Assembly: GCF_002002725.1 (NCBI RefSeq) | Contig: NZ_MUNW01000061.1 | Location: 186,001 to 250,000, forward strand | DNA: 64,000 nucleotides | Source: Sinorhizobium sp. A49 | GTDB taxonomy: Bacteria; Pseudomonadota; Alphaproteobacteria; Rhizobiales; Rhizobiaceae | Direction of reading: 5' to 3' | Shown here: piece after piece, positions 1 through 7,558 of the stretch | How positions within the stretch are numbered: the first letter of the stretch is position 1 | Layout of the letters: each line of letters starts with the position of its first letter | Notes under the pieces: model-generated | The model's database searches: none | Told to the model about the DNA's origin: nothing | Seen by the model: only the letters and a program-made list of their open reading frames with translations | Position numbers and translations under genes: made by a program

Positions 1-742
1 TGTTGATGATGGTGAAGAGCGACGGTTCGCGCTCCATCTGCTCCATCGAGACGCCGCGGCCGATGCGGGCTATCTCGATGCCGTCGGTGTTGCGCTGGCG
101 GCCGAGCGAATAGACGTGAAAAACCTTGTCGGTGAGCTTCACCATGTCGGAGAGGCAATCGAGATGGCGCACGGAAGCGTGCAGATCGACCGGCTCGACC
201 GGGTAGCCGCCGGTGGTGTGGATGATGTCGTAGGACTGGGCGAGCTTCACCAGCTTGCGGAAATCCTCCTGGTTGCCGGTGCGGCGGCCGCCTTCGCGGT
301 CAGCCACGAAGGGTGCGCTGGCGATCTGGGCGAACACCAGATTGTTGCCGCCGATCGCAACGTTGCGGGCGGGATTGCGCGCATGCATGGTGAATGAGGA
401 GGGGGCAGAGGCGATCATGTCCATGATCAGCCCGCGATCGAAGCGCACGCGGTCGGTGCCGGGAGTGACATCGGCGCCCGCCACCTTCATGCGCTCGCGC
501 GCCTCCGGCAGGATGACGTCCATGCCGATCTCTTCCAGGATCGTCAGTGACGCCTGATGGACCGCCTCGAGCGCATCGTCCGATAGCACCGAGGATTTGC
601 TCTGGGTATTGACGAGATTGAGATATTTGCCGCCTGAGGATTTTCGCGTGCGTTCACCGCCACGACCGCCCGGCCTGCGTCGCCGCTCAAGCGGGGAGGA
701 GGATTCGCCTGCTGCAGCATCCGGAAACTGATCGTTGTTCAT
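1..742 (-). CDS. trimethylamine methyltransferase (MttB) family protein, partial
   Basis: The reverse strand encodes 247 residues beginning MNNDQFPDAAAGESS and running off the left edge, so only about the first half of a roughly 500-residue protein is present. After an Arg/Gly-rich N-terminus (residues 20-35) the sequence has the MttB-superfamily pattern: an LSDDALEAVHQASLTILEEIG helix near residue 53, then PEARERMKVAGADV and a PARNVAIGGNNLVF segment. Members transfer methyl groups from quaternary or tertiary amines to a corrinoid protein; rhizobial copies are the non-pyrrolysine type. No in-frame stop occurs in the visible part, but the pyrrolysine position of true MttB would lie beyond the edge. 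The substrate cannot be told; glycine betaine or a related methylamine is a guess from the family. The start is the ATG at 742. Confidence 0.75.
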   Translation of the reverse strand, partial: MNNDQFPDAAAGESSSPLERRRRPGGRGGERTRKSSGGKYLNLVNTQSKSSVLSDDALEAVHQASLTILEEIGMDVILPEARERMKVAGADVTPGTDRVRFDRGLIMDMIASAPSSFTMHARNPARNVAIGGNNLVFAQIASAPFVADREGGRRTGNQEDFRKLVKLAQSYDIIHTTGGYPVEPVDLHASVRHLDCLSDMVKLTDKVFHVYSLGRQRNTDGIEIARIGRGVSMEQMEREPSLFTIIN

Positions 743-877
743 GAGAAACCCACCGCGTTGCCGATGGATTTCTGTCGCAGATTTTTGGCCTCGATGCCCC
801 TGCCATTTGCGACAGTTCAGTTCTCTGGTGGAGTAAAGGCCGTCAAAACGTCTGTGGAGAGCGCCTCGCTGCTTCGC

Positions 878-1594
878 TCAGCGCTTGTCGCCGCGCAGCA
901 TCTCGCGCTTCCCGGCAAAGCCCTTGCGCTTCTCGACGGCAAAGCCGGTAGCCTGAAGATTGCGGCGAACGAAGCCGGCTGCGGCATAGGTGGCAAAGCT
1001 GCCGCCGGGTGCTGTCCTGTCGAACACAAGCCGCATCAGCTCTTCCGACCACATGTCGGGGTTGCGCGACGGTGCAAAGCCATCGAGGAACCAGGCATCG
1101 AAGCGCTCCGTCGCCTTGCCGAGGCCATCAAGCGCGGCGCCGCAGACGACGGTCAGGCGAACGCCGCCGCCGAAATCGATCTCGATCCTGCCGTCGTTCG
1201 TCGCTGGCCAGCGATCGGTGAGAGCAAGTCGTTCTACATTGATCTCGGGCCAATGGGCGAGCGCCCGGGAGATTTCCTCCACCTGCATCGGAAACCGTTC
1301 GAAACTGACGAAATGCAGCGTGCCGCCTGTCGCCGCCGCTTTCCATTGTCGCCACGTCTCGCAAAAATTGAGGCCGGTGCCGAAGCCCAACTCGCCAACG
1401 GTGAAGGCTCCGCCGGCGGCCCAGCGTTCGGGCAGGCCGTTGCCGGCGAGGAACACGTGCCCGCATTCGAGCCGACCGTCGGTGCGGCAATAAAAGTGAT
1501 CGCCAAATTCCCGGGAATAGGGCATATCGCCCTCGTGCCAATCGAGGCATTGATGGGCCGGGGGCTGGTTCGGTTCTGCGGCGGATCCTGTCAT
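878..1594 (-). CDS. mnmD: tRNA U34 aminomethyl methyltransferase, stand-alone MnmD
   Basis: This 238-residue protein matches the N-terminal methyltransferase half of the bifunctional enzyme MnmC. It carries a SAM-binding motif ELGFGTGLNF at residues 68-77 and the family signature LDGFAPSRNP at 170-179. MnmD-type enzymes methylate 5-aminomethyl-2-thiouridine at the wobble position of tRNAs for Lys, Glu and Gln, using S-adenosylmethionine in the cytoplasm. It lacks the C-terminal FAD domain of enterobacterial MnmC; a separate FAD oxidoreductase gene starts only 38 bases away in the opposite direction and may supply that activity. The length and intact motifs indicate a functional stand-alone enzyme. 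Confidence 0.85.
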   Translation of the reverse strand: MTGSAAEPNQPPAHQCLDWHEGDMPYSREFGDHFYCRTDGRLECGHVFLAGNGLPERWAAGGAFTVGELGFGTGLNFCETWRQWKAAATGGTLHFVSFERFPMQVEEISRALAHWPEINVERLALTDRWPATNDGRIEIDFGGGVRLTVVCGAALDGLGKATERFDAWFLDGFAPSRNPDMWSEELMRLVFDRTAPGGSFATYAAAGFVRRNLQATGFAVEKRKGFAGKREMLRGDKR

Positions 1595-1632
1595 TAGATG
1601 GCGATAATCCCGCCACCGGAGAAGGTCAATCG

Positions 1633-2775
1633 ATGAGCGAAGTTTTGGTCGTCGGCGGTGGCATCATGGGGCTTTGGGCAGCCCTTATGGCAGCACGGGC
1701 CGGCATGGACGTCTGTCTGGTCGAAGGGCGCCACATCGGTGCCGGCGCCAGCGGCGGCATCCTCGGCGCACTGATGCCGCACATGCCGGACAAATGGAAC
1801 GCCAAGAAACAATTCCAGTTCGACGCGCTGGTGTCGCTCGAAAGCGACGTCGCAGCGCTCGAGGCCGAAACCGGACTTTCGGCAGGCTATCGCCGCAGTG
1901 GCCGGATCATGCCGCTCGCCAAGCCGCATCTGCGAGAGATCGCCCTTCGCCACGAGCAGGATGCCCTGCAAAACTGGCAGGCCGGCGACCGCCGGTTCTT
2001 CTGGCATGTGCGCGACGAGCTGCCGTCCGGCTCGCTCGGCGCGGAGGCAGCTGCCTGCGGACTGGTGTTCGATACGCTTGGCGGACGGCTTGCTCCGCGC
2101 CAGATGCTGGCGGTCCTGCGGGCAGCCCTGGCGCAACTGCCGAACGTGCGGATTGTCGAGGGAGCCGGCGTGCGGGCCATTCATCCGGGGCCGGGCCGCG
2201 CCGAACTCGATGACGGCGTGGACATCGCCTTCGGCCATTGCATTCTTGCCGCCGGCGTCGGCAGCTTCCCGCTGATCGACACGCTGTGCGGTCCCCTCCA
2301 CGAGCCGAGCGGAACCGGGGTCAAGGGACAGGCGGCGTTGCTTCTGGCTGACGTCGACCCACAATTGCCCGTCATCTTCACCGATGGCGTCTATATCGTC
2401 GCCCATGACGATGGGCATGTCGCCGTCGGCAGCACCAGCGAGAACAAGTACGCCGATCCGCTGTCGACGGATGAACTCCTGAATGAGTTGCTGTTGCGTG
2501 CCGAAATGCTGGTCCCAACCTTACGCGGGGCGGAGGTGGTCGAGCGCTGGGCCGGCATCCGGCCGAAATCGACTGGTCGGGAGCCGATGGTCGGGCGCCA
2601 TCCGGACCACGAAAACCTGTCGGTTCTGACAGGTGGCTTCAAGGTGAGCTTCGGCATTGCCCACCGCCTCGCGCGTTTTGTCGTCGACGAAATCGCAGGT
2701 CAGCCGACGATTGAAGTTCCGGAATCCTTCCTGTGCCGGAATCACATAGCCGCACTTCGCGAGAAACATCTCTAG
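1633..2775 (+). CDS. FAD-dependent oxidoreductase (DAO family), possible split MnmC oxidase partner
   Basis: The 380-residue protein opens with a Rossmann dinucleotide-binding motif (VLVVGGGIMG, residues 4-13) and an acidic strand end (VEGRHIGAGASGG) typical of D-amino acid/glycine oxidase-type flavoproteins. Near the C-terminus it has ERWAGIRPKSTGREPMVG, the usual FAD-contact stretch of the family. It is divergent from mnmD with a 38-base gap, so the two share one promoter region. The C-terminal domain of MnmC is a DAO-fold oxidase removing the carboxymethyl group from cmnm5s2U34, so this gene may encode that step as a free protein; glycine oxidase (ThiO-like) activity is the main alternative. 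Family assignment is firm, substrate is inferred. Confidence 0.75.
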   Translation: MSEVLVVGGGIMGLWAALMAARAGMDVCLVEGRHIGAGASGGILGALMPHMPDKWNAKKQFQFDALVSLESDVAALEAETGLSAGYRRSGRIMPLAKPHLREIALRHEQDALQNWQAGDRRFFWHVRDELPSGSLGAEAAACGLVFDTLGGRLAPRQMLAVLRAALAQLPNVRIVEGAGVRAIHPGPGRAELDDGVDIAFGHCILAAGVGSFPLIDTLCGPLHEPSGTGVKGQAALLLADVDPQLPVIFTDGVYIVAHDDGHVAVGSTSENKYADPLSTDELLNELLLRAEMLVPTLRGAEVVERWAGIRPKSTGREPMVGRHPDHENLSVLTGGFKVSFGIAHRLARFVVDEIAGQPTIEVPESFLCRNHIAALREKHL

Positions 2776-2784
2776 GGCGACGGC

Positions 2785-2814
2785 AAAATAAAGGCCCCGC
2801 CGCTGGCGGAGCCT
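2785..2814 (-). terminator. rho-independent terminator of the PRC-barrel gene
   Basis: Read on the reverse strand, a GGCTCCGCC / GGCGGGGCC stem with a three-base loop is followed by TTTATTTT. It sits 30 bases past the end of the PRC-barrel gene and 10 bases past the convergent FAD oxidoreductase, so it may serve both. Confidence 0.7.
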
Positions 2815-2844
2815 CGTGTGTCGGGAATACCGTACAGCCGATAC

Positions 2845-3234
2845 TTACATCCAGTAAGGCGGTACGCCGTAATAATCGTAGACGCGGCGTCCGTTCTCGG
2901 CGTTCCAGTCGTATTCCTCGTTGCCGTGATATTTCGGCGCTCGCTCGACCTGTTCGCGAGTCACATCGGTACGATAGCCGCCGAGGCTCTCGTCATAGGT
3001 CAATTTCGCCCAGGGCAGCGGATAGTGATCTTCGCCGATGCCGAGAAAGCCACCGAAACCGAGCACGGCATAGGCCACGCGACCGCTGCGCTTTTCGATA
3101 ACGACGCGCTCGATCGAGCCGATGTGCTTGCTGTCGGCGCCATAAACCTTCGTGCCTTCAACCTTGTCGCTGGCGATCAGGTCGTGGGTTTCCTTGATGC
3201 TGGCGTCCTGAAGGTTCGCATTGTGATAGGTCAC
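2845..3234 (-). CDS. PRC-barrel domain protein
   Basis: This 129-residue soluble protein consists of one PRC-barrel domain. The core reads ASDKVEGTKVYGADSKHIGS followed by IERVVIEKRSGRVAYAVLGF, the beta-rich pattern of the family, and ends in a Tyr/Asn/Arg-rich tail. No signal peptide or membrane segment is visible. Related small PRC-barrel proteins are common in rhizobia and often linked to stress or desiccation responses, but the role of this one is unknown. It stands alone with its own terminator, and the 279-base upstream region shows no other gene. Confidence 0.8.
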   Translation of the reverse strand: MTYHNANLQDASIKETHDLIASDKVEGTKVYGADSKHIGSIERVVIEKRSGRVAYAVLGFGGFLGIGEDHYPLPWAKLTYDESLGGYRTDVTREQVERAPKYHGNEEYDWNAENGRRVYDYYGVPPYWM

Positions 3235-3513
3235 GCTTCTTCTCCATCGTTGTTTGCTACCTCTGGGGAACGGCTGTCGGGCGGGATGGTTCCGAAAGAG
3301 TTCGGGTCACAACCTTGGGTGCGATCCCCAGGCATGCCCCGTTTACTTCGTCAATCTGTCACGCAAATCACCTAAGACGCGGGCAGTAGAGCGTCGCGTT
3401 TCCTCGGGAGACATCGTTGACGCTCTCAAGGTTTTGAACCTGCGCCGCGCCCTGGTGACGATCGAGATCGGTTGTCGCGGGCAAGTGCCAGAACGGATTT
3501 CCGGAGCATGCAC

Positions 3514-4314
3514 ATGCGCTACGCCATTTGTTTCACACCGCCGATGGCCGATCCGCTCTCAACGGTTGCCGCAAGCTGGCTGGGTCGCAACGTTTACTCA
3601 GGCGAGCCTACCGAACTGCCGTCGATCTCCGGATTGACCGCATCCGAGATTGCCTTCCATACGGCCGTTCCGCGTCGCTTCGGCTTTCATGCGGTGGTGA
3701 TGTCGCCCTTCAGGCTTCACCCTGATATGGACGAAGCGCAGTTGCTCAAAGCTTTGATGCACTTTGCCGGTGCCCAGACGCCGTTCGAAATCGAGAAGTT
3801 GGAAGTCGCCCGGCTTGGCCAGTGCTGGGGGCTGATGCCGCAGATCCCGAGCACGGCGATGCATCTGCTCGCCGCCAGCACCATCCAGGAATTCGACCCC
3901 TTCCGCGCGCCGCTGAGCGAAGACGAGATCGAGCGCTCAGACCCGGACCGGTTGTCTGCGCCACAATTTTCCAATCTGCATCGTTGGGGCGATCCTCACG
4001 TGATGGATGAATATCGCTTCCACATGATGCTGACCGGGCCGCTCAATCAGGACGCGATGCGCCGCATCGAGACGCCGTTGCGCGATCTGTTCGAACCGTG
4101 CCTGGTGGCGCCGCTGACGATTGGCAGCCTGGCGCTGTTCGTCGAGCAGGAATCGGGCGCGCCGATGCGCGTCCACTCGCAGCACCCGCTCGGCAAGATC
4201 TCTGCGGCCAAACGGGCCGACCGGATCAAGCGGGCAGCAGCCGAGGCGACGCTTGCACCGAGCCCGGTTCCGCCCTTGTCGCGGATGGTTGCAGCCTTGA
4301 TGGCCGGCCGCTAA
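3514..4314 (+). CDS. DUF1045 protein (2H phosphoesterase-like fold)
   Basis: The ATG at 3514 was chosen because GGAG lies seven bases upstream and the product then begins MRYAICFTPP, as in the family; it has 266 residues. DUF1045 proteins belong to the 2H phosphoesterase superfamily and are best known beside phosphonate (phn) genes. The two expected His-x-Thr motifs appear as FGFHAVVMSPF (His59) and YRFHMMLTG (His170): both His are kept, but the Thr/Ser two residues later is Val61 and Met172. The gene lies 78 bases upstream of puuE on the same strand, so a link to purine breakdown is possible. Fold assignment is good; catalytic competence is doubtful. Confidence 0.7.
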   Translation: MRYAICFTPPMADPLSTVAASWLGRNVYSGEPTELPSISGLTASEIAFHTAVPRRFGFHAVVMSPFRLHPDMDEAQLLKALMHFAGAQTPFEIEKLEVARLGQCWGLMPQIPSTAMHLLAASTIQEFDPFRAPLSEDEIERSDPDRLSAPQFSNLHRWGDPHVMDEYRFHMMLTGPLNQDAMRRIETPLRDLFEPCLVAPLTIGSLALFVEQESGAPMRVHSQHPLGKISAAKRADRIKRAAAEATLAPSPVPPLSRMVAALMAGR

Positions 4315-4392
4315 CCGTCTGCACTGACGTCATTTTGTCTCGACAATCCGGTCGGCAATGATACCGTTCCGGAAAATTCGAAGGGTGATTTG

Positions 4393-5322
4393 ATGTCTGA
4401 GACTACCTATCCACGCGACCTCGTCGGCTATGGCCGCAACCCGCCCAAGGCAAACTGGCCGGGTGACGCGCGTATCGCCGTGCAGTTCGTGCTTAACTAC
4501 GAAGAGGGTGGCGAAAGCTGCATCCTTGATGGCGACCCGGCATCCGAGAACCTGCTTTCCGAGATTGTCGGCGCGCAACCCTGGCCGGGCCAGCGCAACC
4601 TCAACATGGAATCGATCTACGAATACGGTTCCCGCTCCGGCTTCTGGCGGCTCTGGCGCATGTTCACCAGTCGCGATGTGCCCCTGACGGTCTATGGCGT
4701 GACGCAGGCGATGGCCCGCAATCCGGAAGCGGTCGCGGCCATGAAGGAAGCGGGCTGGGAGATCGCCAGCCACGGTCTGCGCTGGCTCGAATACAAGGAT
4801 TTCCCCGAGGAGGTGGAGCGCGAGCACATCCGCGAAGTCGTGCGGCTGCACACCGAACTGACCGGCGAGCGCCCGCTCGGCCTTTACCAGGGCAAGCCTT
4901 CCAACAACACGCTGAAGCTTATTCTCGAAGAGGGCGGGTTTCTCTATTCCAGTGACAGCTATGCGGACGAGTTGCCCTATTGGGTTCCGGGTTTGACGGC
5001 CGACAAGCCGCATCTGATCATCCCCTACACGCTCGACGCCAACGACATGCGCTTTGCGACGAACCAGGGGTTCAACTCCGGCGACCAGTTCTTCACCTAT
5101 CTCAAGGACACGTTCGACGTGCTCTACGAGGAAGGCAAGGAGGGCGACGCCAAGATGATGAACATCGGCCTGCACTGCCGCCTGGTCGGCCGTCCGGGCC
5201 GCGCTGCCGCACTGGCGCGCTTCATCGACTACGTCATGTCGCACGACAAGGTCTGGGTGCCGCGGCGCATCGATATCGCCCGTCACTGGTACGAACACCA
5301 CAAGCCGGAAGGGGCTCTCTGA
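4393..5322 (+). CDS. puuE: allantoinase PuuE (polysaccharide deacetylase family)
   Basis: The 309-residue product (MSETTYPRDLVGYGRNPP) matches PuuE-type allantoinases, which hydrolyse (S)-allantoin to allantoate and are unrelated to the amidohydrolase AllB. Typical features are GYGRNPPKANWPGDARIAVQ at the N-terminus, the NMESIYEYGSRSGFWRLWRM block, and the substrate-binding ASHGLRWLEY segment around residue 128. PuuE enzymes have a polysaccharide deacetylase barrel but are described as metal-independent. The start at 4393 has AAGGG seven bases upstream; a TTG three bases earlier is less likely. Its stop overlaps the uraD start (TGATG), indicating translational coupling in one purine-degradation operon. 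Confidence 0.92.
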   Translation: MSETTYPRDLVGYGRNPPKANWPGDARIAVQFVLNYEEGGESCILDGDPASENLLSEIVGAQPWPGQRNLNMESIYEYGSRSGFWRLWRMFTSRDVPLTVYGVTQAMARNPEAVAAMKEAGWEIASHGLRWLEYKDFPEEVEREHIREVVRLHTELTGERPLGLYQGKPSNNTLKLILEEGGFLYSSDSYADELPYWVPGLTADKPHLIIPYTLDANDMRFATNQGFNSGDQFFTYLKDTFDVLYEEGKEGDAKMMNIGLHCRLVGRPGRAAALARFIDYVMSHDKVWVPRRIDIARHWYEHHKPEGAL

Positions 5323-5825
5323 TGACCGATCGCGACGCCTTCGTCAGCCGCTTCGGCGGCGTGTTCGAGCATTCTCCCTGGGTTGCCGAACGGGCTTACG
5401 ACCGGGCGGCCGCGACGGGACTTTCAGCCGGCAACGTGCACTCGGCGCTTTGCCAGGCCTTTCGCGCCGGACTGCCGCGCGAAAGGTTGGCGGTGCTGCG
5501 GGCGCACCCGGATCTTGCCGGCAAGCTGGCGATCGCCGGCAAGCTGACGGCGGATTCGACCGCCGAGCAGGCGTCTGCCGGGCTCGATCGGCTTTCGGCC
5601 GAGGAGCACGGCCGGTTCACGGCGCTCAACGAGGCCTATACGCAGAAATTCGGCTTTCCCTTCATCATCGCGGTCAAGGGCCTGACGAAGAACGACATTC
5701 TCGCCTCGTTCGAAAGACGCATTGACAATTCGACCGAAGAGGAATTTGAGACCGCCTGTGCGCAGGTGGAGAAAATCGCTCGTCTGCGGCTGCAATCCAT
5801 GCTTCCAGGAGACGAAAATGCCTGA
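5322..5825 (+). CDS. uraD: 2-oxo-4-hydroxy-4-carboxy-5-ureidoimidazoline decarboxylase
   Basis: This 167-residue protein is OHCU decarboxylase, which converts the product of 5-hydroxyisourate hydrolysis stereospecifically to (S)-allantoin. The catalytic motif RAHPDLAGK places the key His at residue 62, and the FGFPFIIAVKG motif follows at 110-120; both are family signatures. The start overlaps the puuE stop by one base, so the two are translationally coupled. Downstream, its last codons overlap the start of a possible 34-codon reading frame that leads into allA. Length and motifs are normal for a single-domain bacterial UraD. Confidence 0.93.
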   Translation: MTDRDAFVSRFGGVFEHSPWVAERAYDRAAATGLSAGNVHSALCQAFRAGLPRERLAVLRAHPDLAGKLAIAGKLTADSTAEQASAGLDRLSAEEHGRFTALNEAYTQKFGFPFIIAVKGLTKNDILASFERRIDNSTEEEFETACAQVEKIARLRLQSMLPGDENA

Positions 5826-5922
5826 CTTGCCCGTTCGCACTCTGCTCTCATCACTACGGAGGGTAGTCGAACCGGATCATGCCACGTCTGCCCGCAACAA
5901 CAGCTGCGGGGCGACGGCCTGA
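5818..5922 (+). CDS. possible 34-residue mini-gene bridging uraD and allA
   Basis: An ATG at 5818, preceded by AGGAG with six intervening bases, overlaps the uraD stop and opens a 34-codon frame beginning [20 protein letters not shown]. It ends in a TGA that overlaps the allA start codon. The frame therefore fills the uraD-allA gap exactly, with a coupled junction at each end. The peptide is basic with no recognisable domain. It may be a real small protein, or a translated bridge that carries ribosomes to allA. Chance is possible at this length, so confidence is low. Confidence 0.4.
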   Translation: MPDLPVRTLLSSLRRVVEPDHATSARNNSCGATA

Positions 5923-6419
5923 TGTCGCGCATTCTTTCGATCGAACCCCTGACGCAGGATGCTTTCGCCCCGTTCGGGACCGTCATCGAAGCCGATCCGG
6001 CATCGATGCGCTATATCAACGGTGGCAACACCGAACGCTTCCACGGCCTGGCGCGCGCCGACGTCACCGGCGAGGGCGCCAATGTCATCATCAACATCTT
6101 TCGCGGCCAGCCGCGTGCCTTCCCCTACACGGTCGCGATGATGGAGCGGCATCCGTTCGGCAGCCAGAGCTTCTCGCCGCTCGACGACCGGCCCTGGCTG
6201 GTAGTTGTTGCCGAAGACGAGGGTGGCCGACCGGGCGCGCCGCGGGTGTTCCGGGCGAACGGACGGCAGGGCGTCAATTACGGCCGCAATGTCTGGCACC
6301 ATCCGCTGATGTCGGTCGGTGCTGTCAGCGACTTCATCGTTGTCGACCGGGAGGGCCCGGGCAACAATCTAGAAGAGTATTTCTACGAAGAGCCCTTCGT
6401 CATCGAAAGCGCGAGCTGA
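5922..6419 (+). CDS. allA: ureidoglycolate lyase AllA
   Basis: The 165-residue product matches AllA, a cupin-fold enzyme that splits (S)-ureidoglycolate into glyoxylate and urea. Recognisable segments are [14 protein letters not shown] at the N-terminus, [37 protein letters not shown] and the [10 protein letters not shown] strand near residue 122. Start and upstream reading frame are coupled through TGATG. It follows puuE and uraD in the operon and precedes uraH by 13 bases. No allantoate amidohydrolase (AllC) is present in the window, so the step that feeds this enzyme must be encoded elsewhere. Confidence 0.92.
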   Translation: MSRILSIEPLTQDAFAPFGTVIEADPASMRYINGGNTERFHGLARADVTGEGANVIINIFRGQPRAFPYTVAMMERHPFGSQSFSPLDDRPWLVVVAEDEGGRPGAPRVFRANGRQGVNYGRNVWHHPLMSVGAVSDFIVVDREGPGNNLEEYFYEEPFVIESAS

Positions 6420-6432
6420 AGGAAGAGACGCG

Positions 6433-6795
6433 ATGAGCAGCACCGGCCGCCTGACCACCCACGTCCTCGACACCGCACTCGGCAAGCCGGCCGAAGGCCT
6501 GCGCATCGATCTCTACTGGCTCGAAGGCGAGGAGCGGCAGTTGATCCGCACCGTTCATACCAACAGCGACGGGCGGGTGGATGGGCCGATGGTGGAAGGC
6601 GCCAGCTTCATGGCCGGCAGCTACGAGCTGGTCTTTTTTGCCGGCGACTATCTGCGCCGTGTCGGCGCTGACCTGCCGGAGCCTGCCTTTCTCGACCTGA
6701 TCCCCTTGCGCTTCGGCATCGCCGATCCGGCCAGCCACTATCACGTGCCGCTGCTTCTTTCGCCCTACGGCTACTCGACCTATCGCGGGAGCTGA
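6433..6795 (+). CDS. uraH: 5-hydroxyisourate hydrolase (transthyretin-like)
   Basis: This 120-residue transthyretin-related protein hydrolyses 5-hydroxyisourate to OHCU, the step just before UraD. It shows the N-terminal [14 protein letters not shown] motif with catalytic His10, the central Arg/His residues, and the diagnostic C-terminal tetrapeptide YRGS. There is no signal peptide, so the enzyme is cytoplasmic. It is the last purine gene on this strand, with GGAAGAGACGCG directly upstream of its ATG acting as ribosome-binding site. With PuuD on the opposite strand it allows urate to be processed through to allantoin. Confidence 0.95.
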   Translation: MSSTGRLTTHVLDTALGKPAEGLRIDLYWLEGEERQLIRTVHTNSDGRVDGPMVEGASFMAGSYELVFFAGDYLRRVGADLPEPAFLDLIPLRFGIADPASHYHVPLLLSPYGYSTYRGS

Positions 6796-6888
6796 GTTCA
6801 GACGCACGCATGTTCGCGGGATAAGTTCAAAACCGTCGCATTGATTGGAATTGTGTGCGACGATTTTGAAACTCACGAGGGAAGTTCG

Positions 6889-7290
6889 ATGCGTTTCGTC
6901 AATCCCATCCCCTTCGTCCGCGACATCGATCGATCCAGGGACTTTTACCGGGATACACTCGGCCTGACGGTGTTGGAAGATTTCGGAAACTTCGTTCTCT
7001 TCGAGACCGGCTTTGCGATCCACGATGGGCGCTTGCTGGAACAGACGGTGTGGCGGGAAGTCTCTCCCACGGAAGAACCCTATGGGCGAAGGAACATGCT
7101 GCTCTACTTCGAGCATGAGGATATCGAGGCCGCCTTCGAAAGCATTGCGCCACAGGTGGAGCTGATCCACCCGATCGAGCGGCAAGCCTGGGGGCAGCGG
7201 GTGTTCCGCTTCTATGACCCCGACGGGCACGCAATAGAGATCGGAGAGCCGCAAACGCTTGGATCTTCGGGCCGCGTAGATCAATCCTAA
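6889..7290 (+). CDS. VOC (glyoxalase/bleomycin resistance) family protein
   Basis: The ATG at 6889 has GAGGGA at proper spacing and gives a 133-residue protein starting MRFVNPIPFVRDIDRSRDFY, a single vicinal-oxygen-chelate domain. The paired beta-alpha-beta-beta-beta modules end with FRFYDPDGHAIEIGEP, where the C-terminal metal-binding Glu of the fold normally lies. The family includes glyoxalases, dioxygenases and antibiotic-binding proteins, and the substrate here is not evident. It sits 93 bases after uraH and may or may not belong to that operon. The intergenic repeat that follows marks the end of the transcription block. Confidence 0.75.
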   Translation: MRFVNPIPFVRDIDRSRDFYRDTLGLTVLEDFGNFVLFETGFAIHDGRLLEQTVWREVSPTEEPYGRRNMLLYFEHEDIEAAFESIAPQVELIHPIERQAWGQRVFRFYDPDGHAIEIGEPQTLGSSGRVDQS

Positions 7291-7393
7291 GAGCGTTTCC
7301 GAATTATCCGGAATCGCAGAAGCGCTCTATCTCTTTGTTTTTACGCATTTCCGGACAGAAAACCGCTACGCACTTTTCTTGGAAATGCTCTAA
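7290..7393. repeat. rhizobial intergenic palindromic repeat (~104 bp)
   Basis: The element begins AAGAGCGTTTCC and ends GGAAATGCTCTAA, which are imperfect inverted termini, and contains the internal inverted sequence TTATCCGGAATC. I recognise this as a widespread Rhizobiaceae intergenic repeat. It lies between the VOC gene and the convergent lldD gene. Only one copy was noticed in this window. Confidence 0.7.
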
Positions 7394-7558
7394 GAGTTGC
7401 GACTGGACCGCCTTTCTTGACGGCTCGCCGCAAGAGCTGATTGCATAGGTTCGACCGATGCGATCAGTTTTGAAGCTGCAGGCACTCCACGCTGGAGTTG
7501 GGGGCGGGCTGCGAAGCTGCGCTTTTCCTTAAATTGCGGCTTTGCGGATCGGCGCACG

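Noticed and set aside
7394-7558. A small gene between the repeat and lldD
   Set aside because: Short frames exist but none has a ribosome site or plausible composition. The region looks like plain intergenic sequence.
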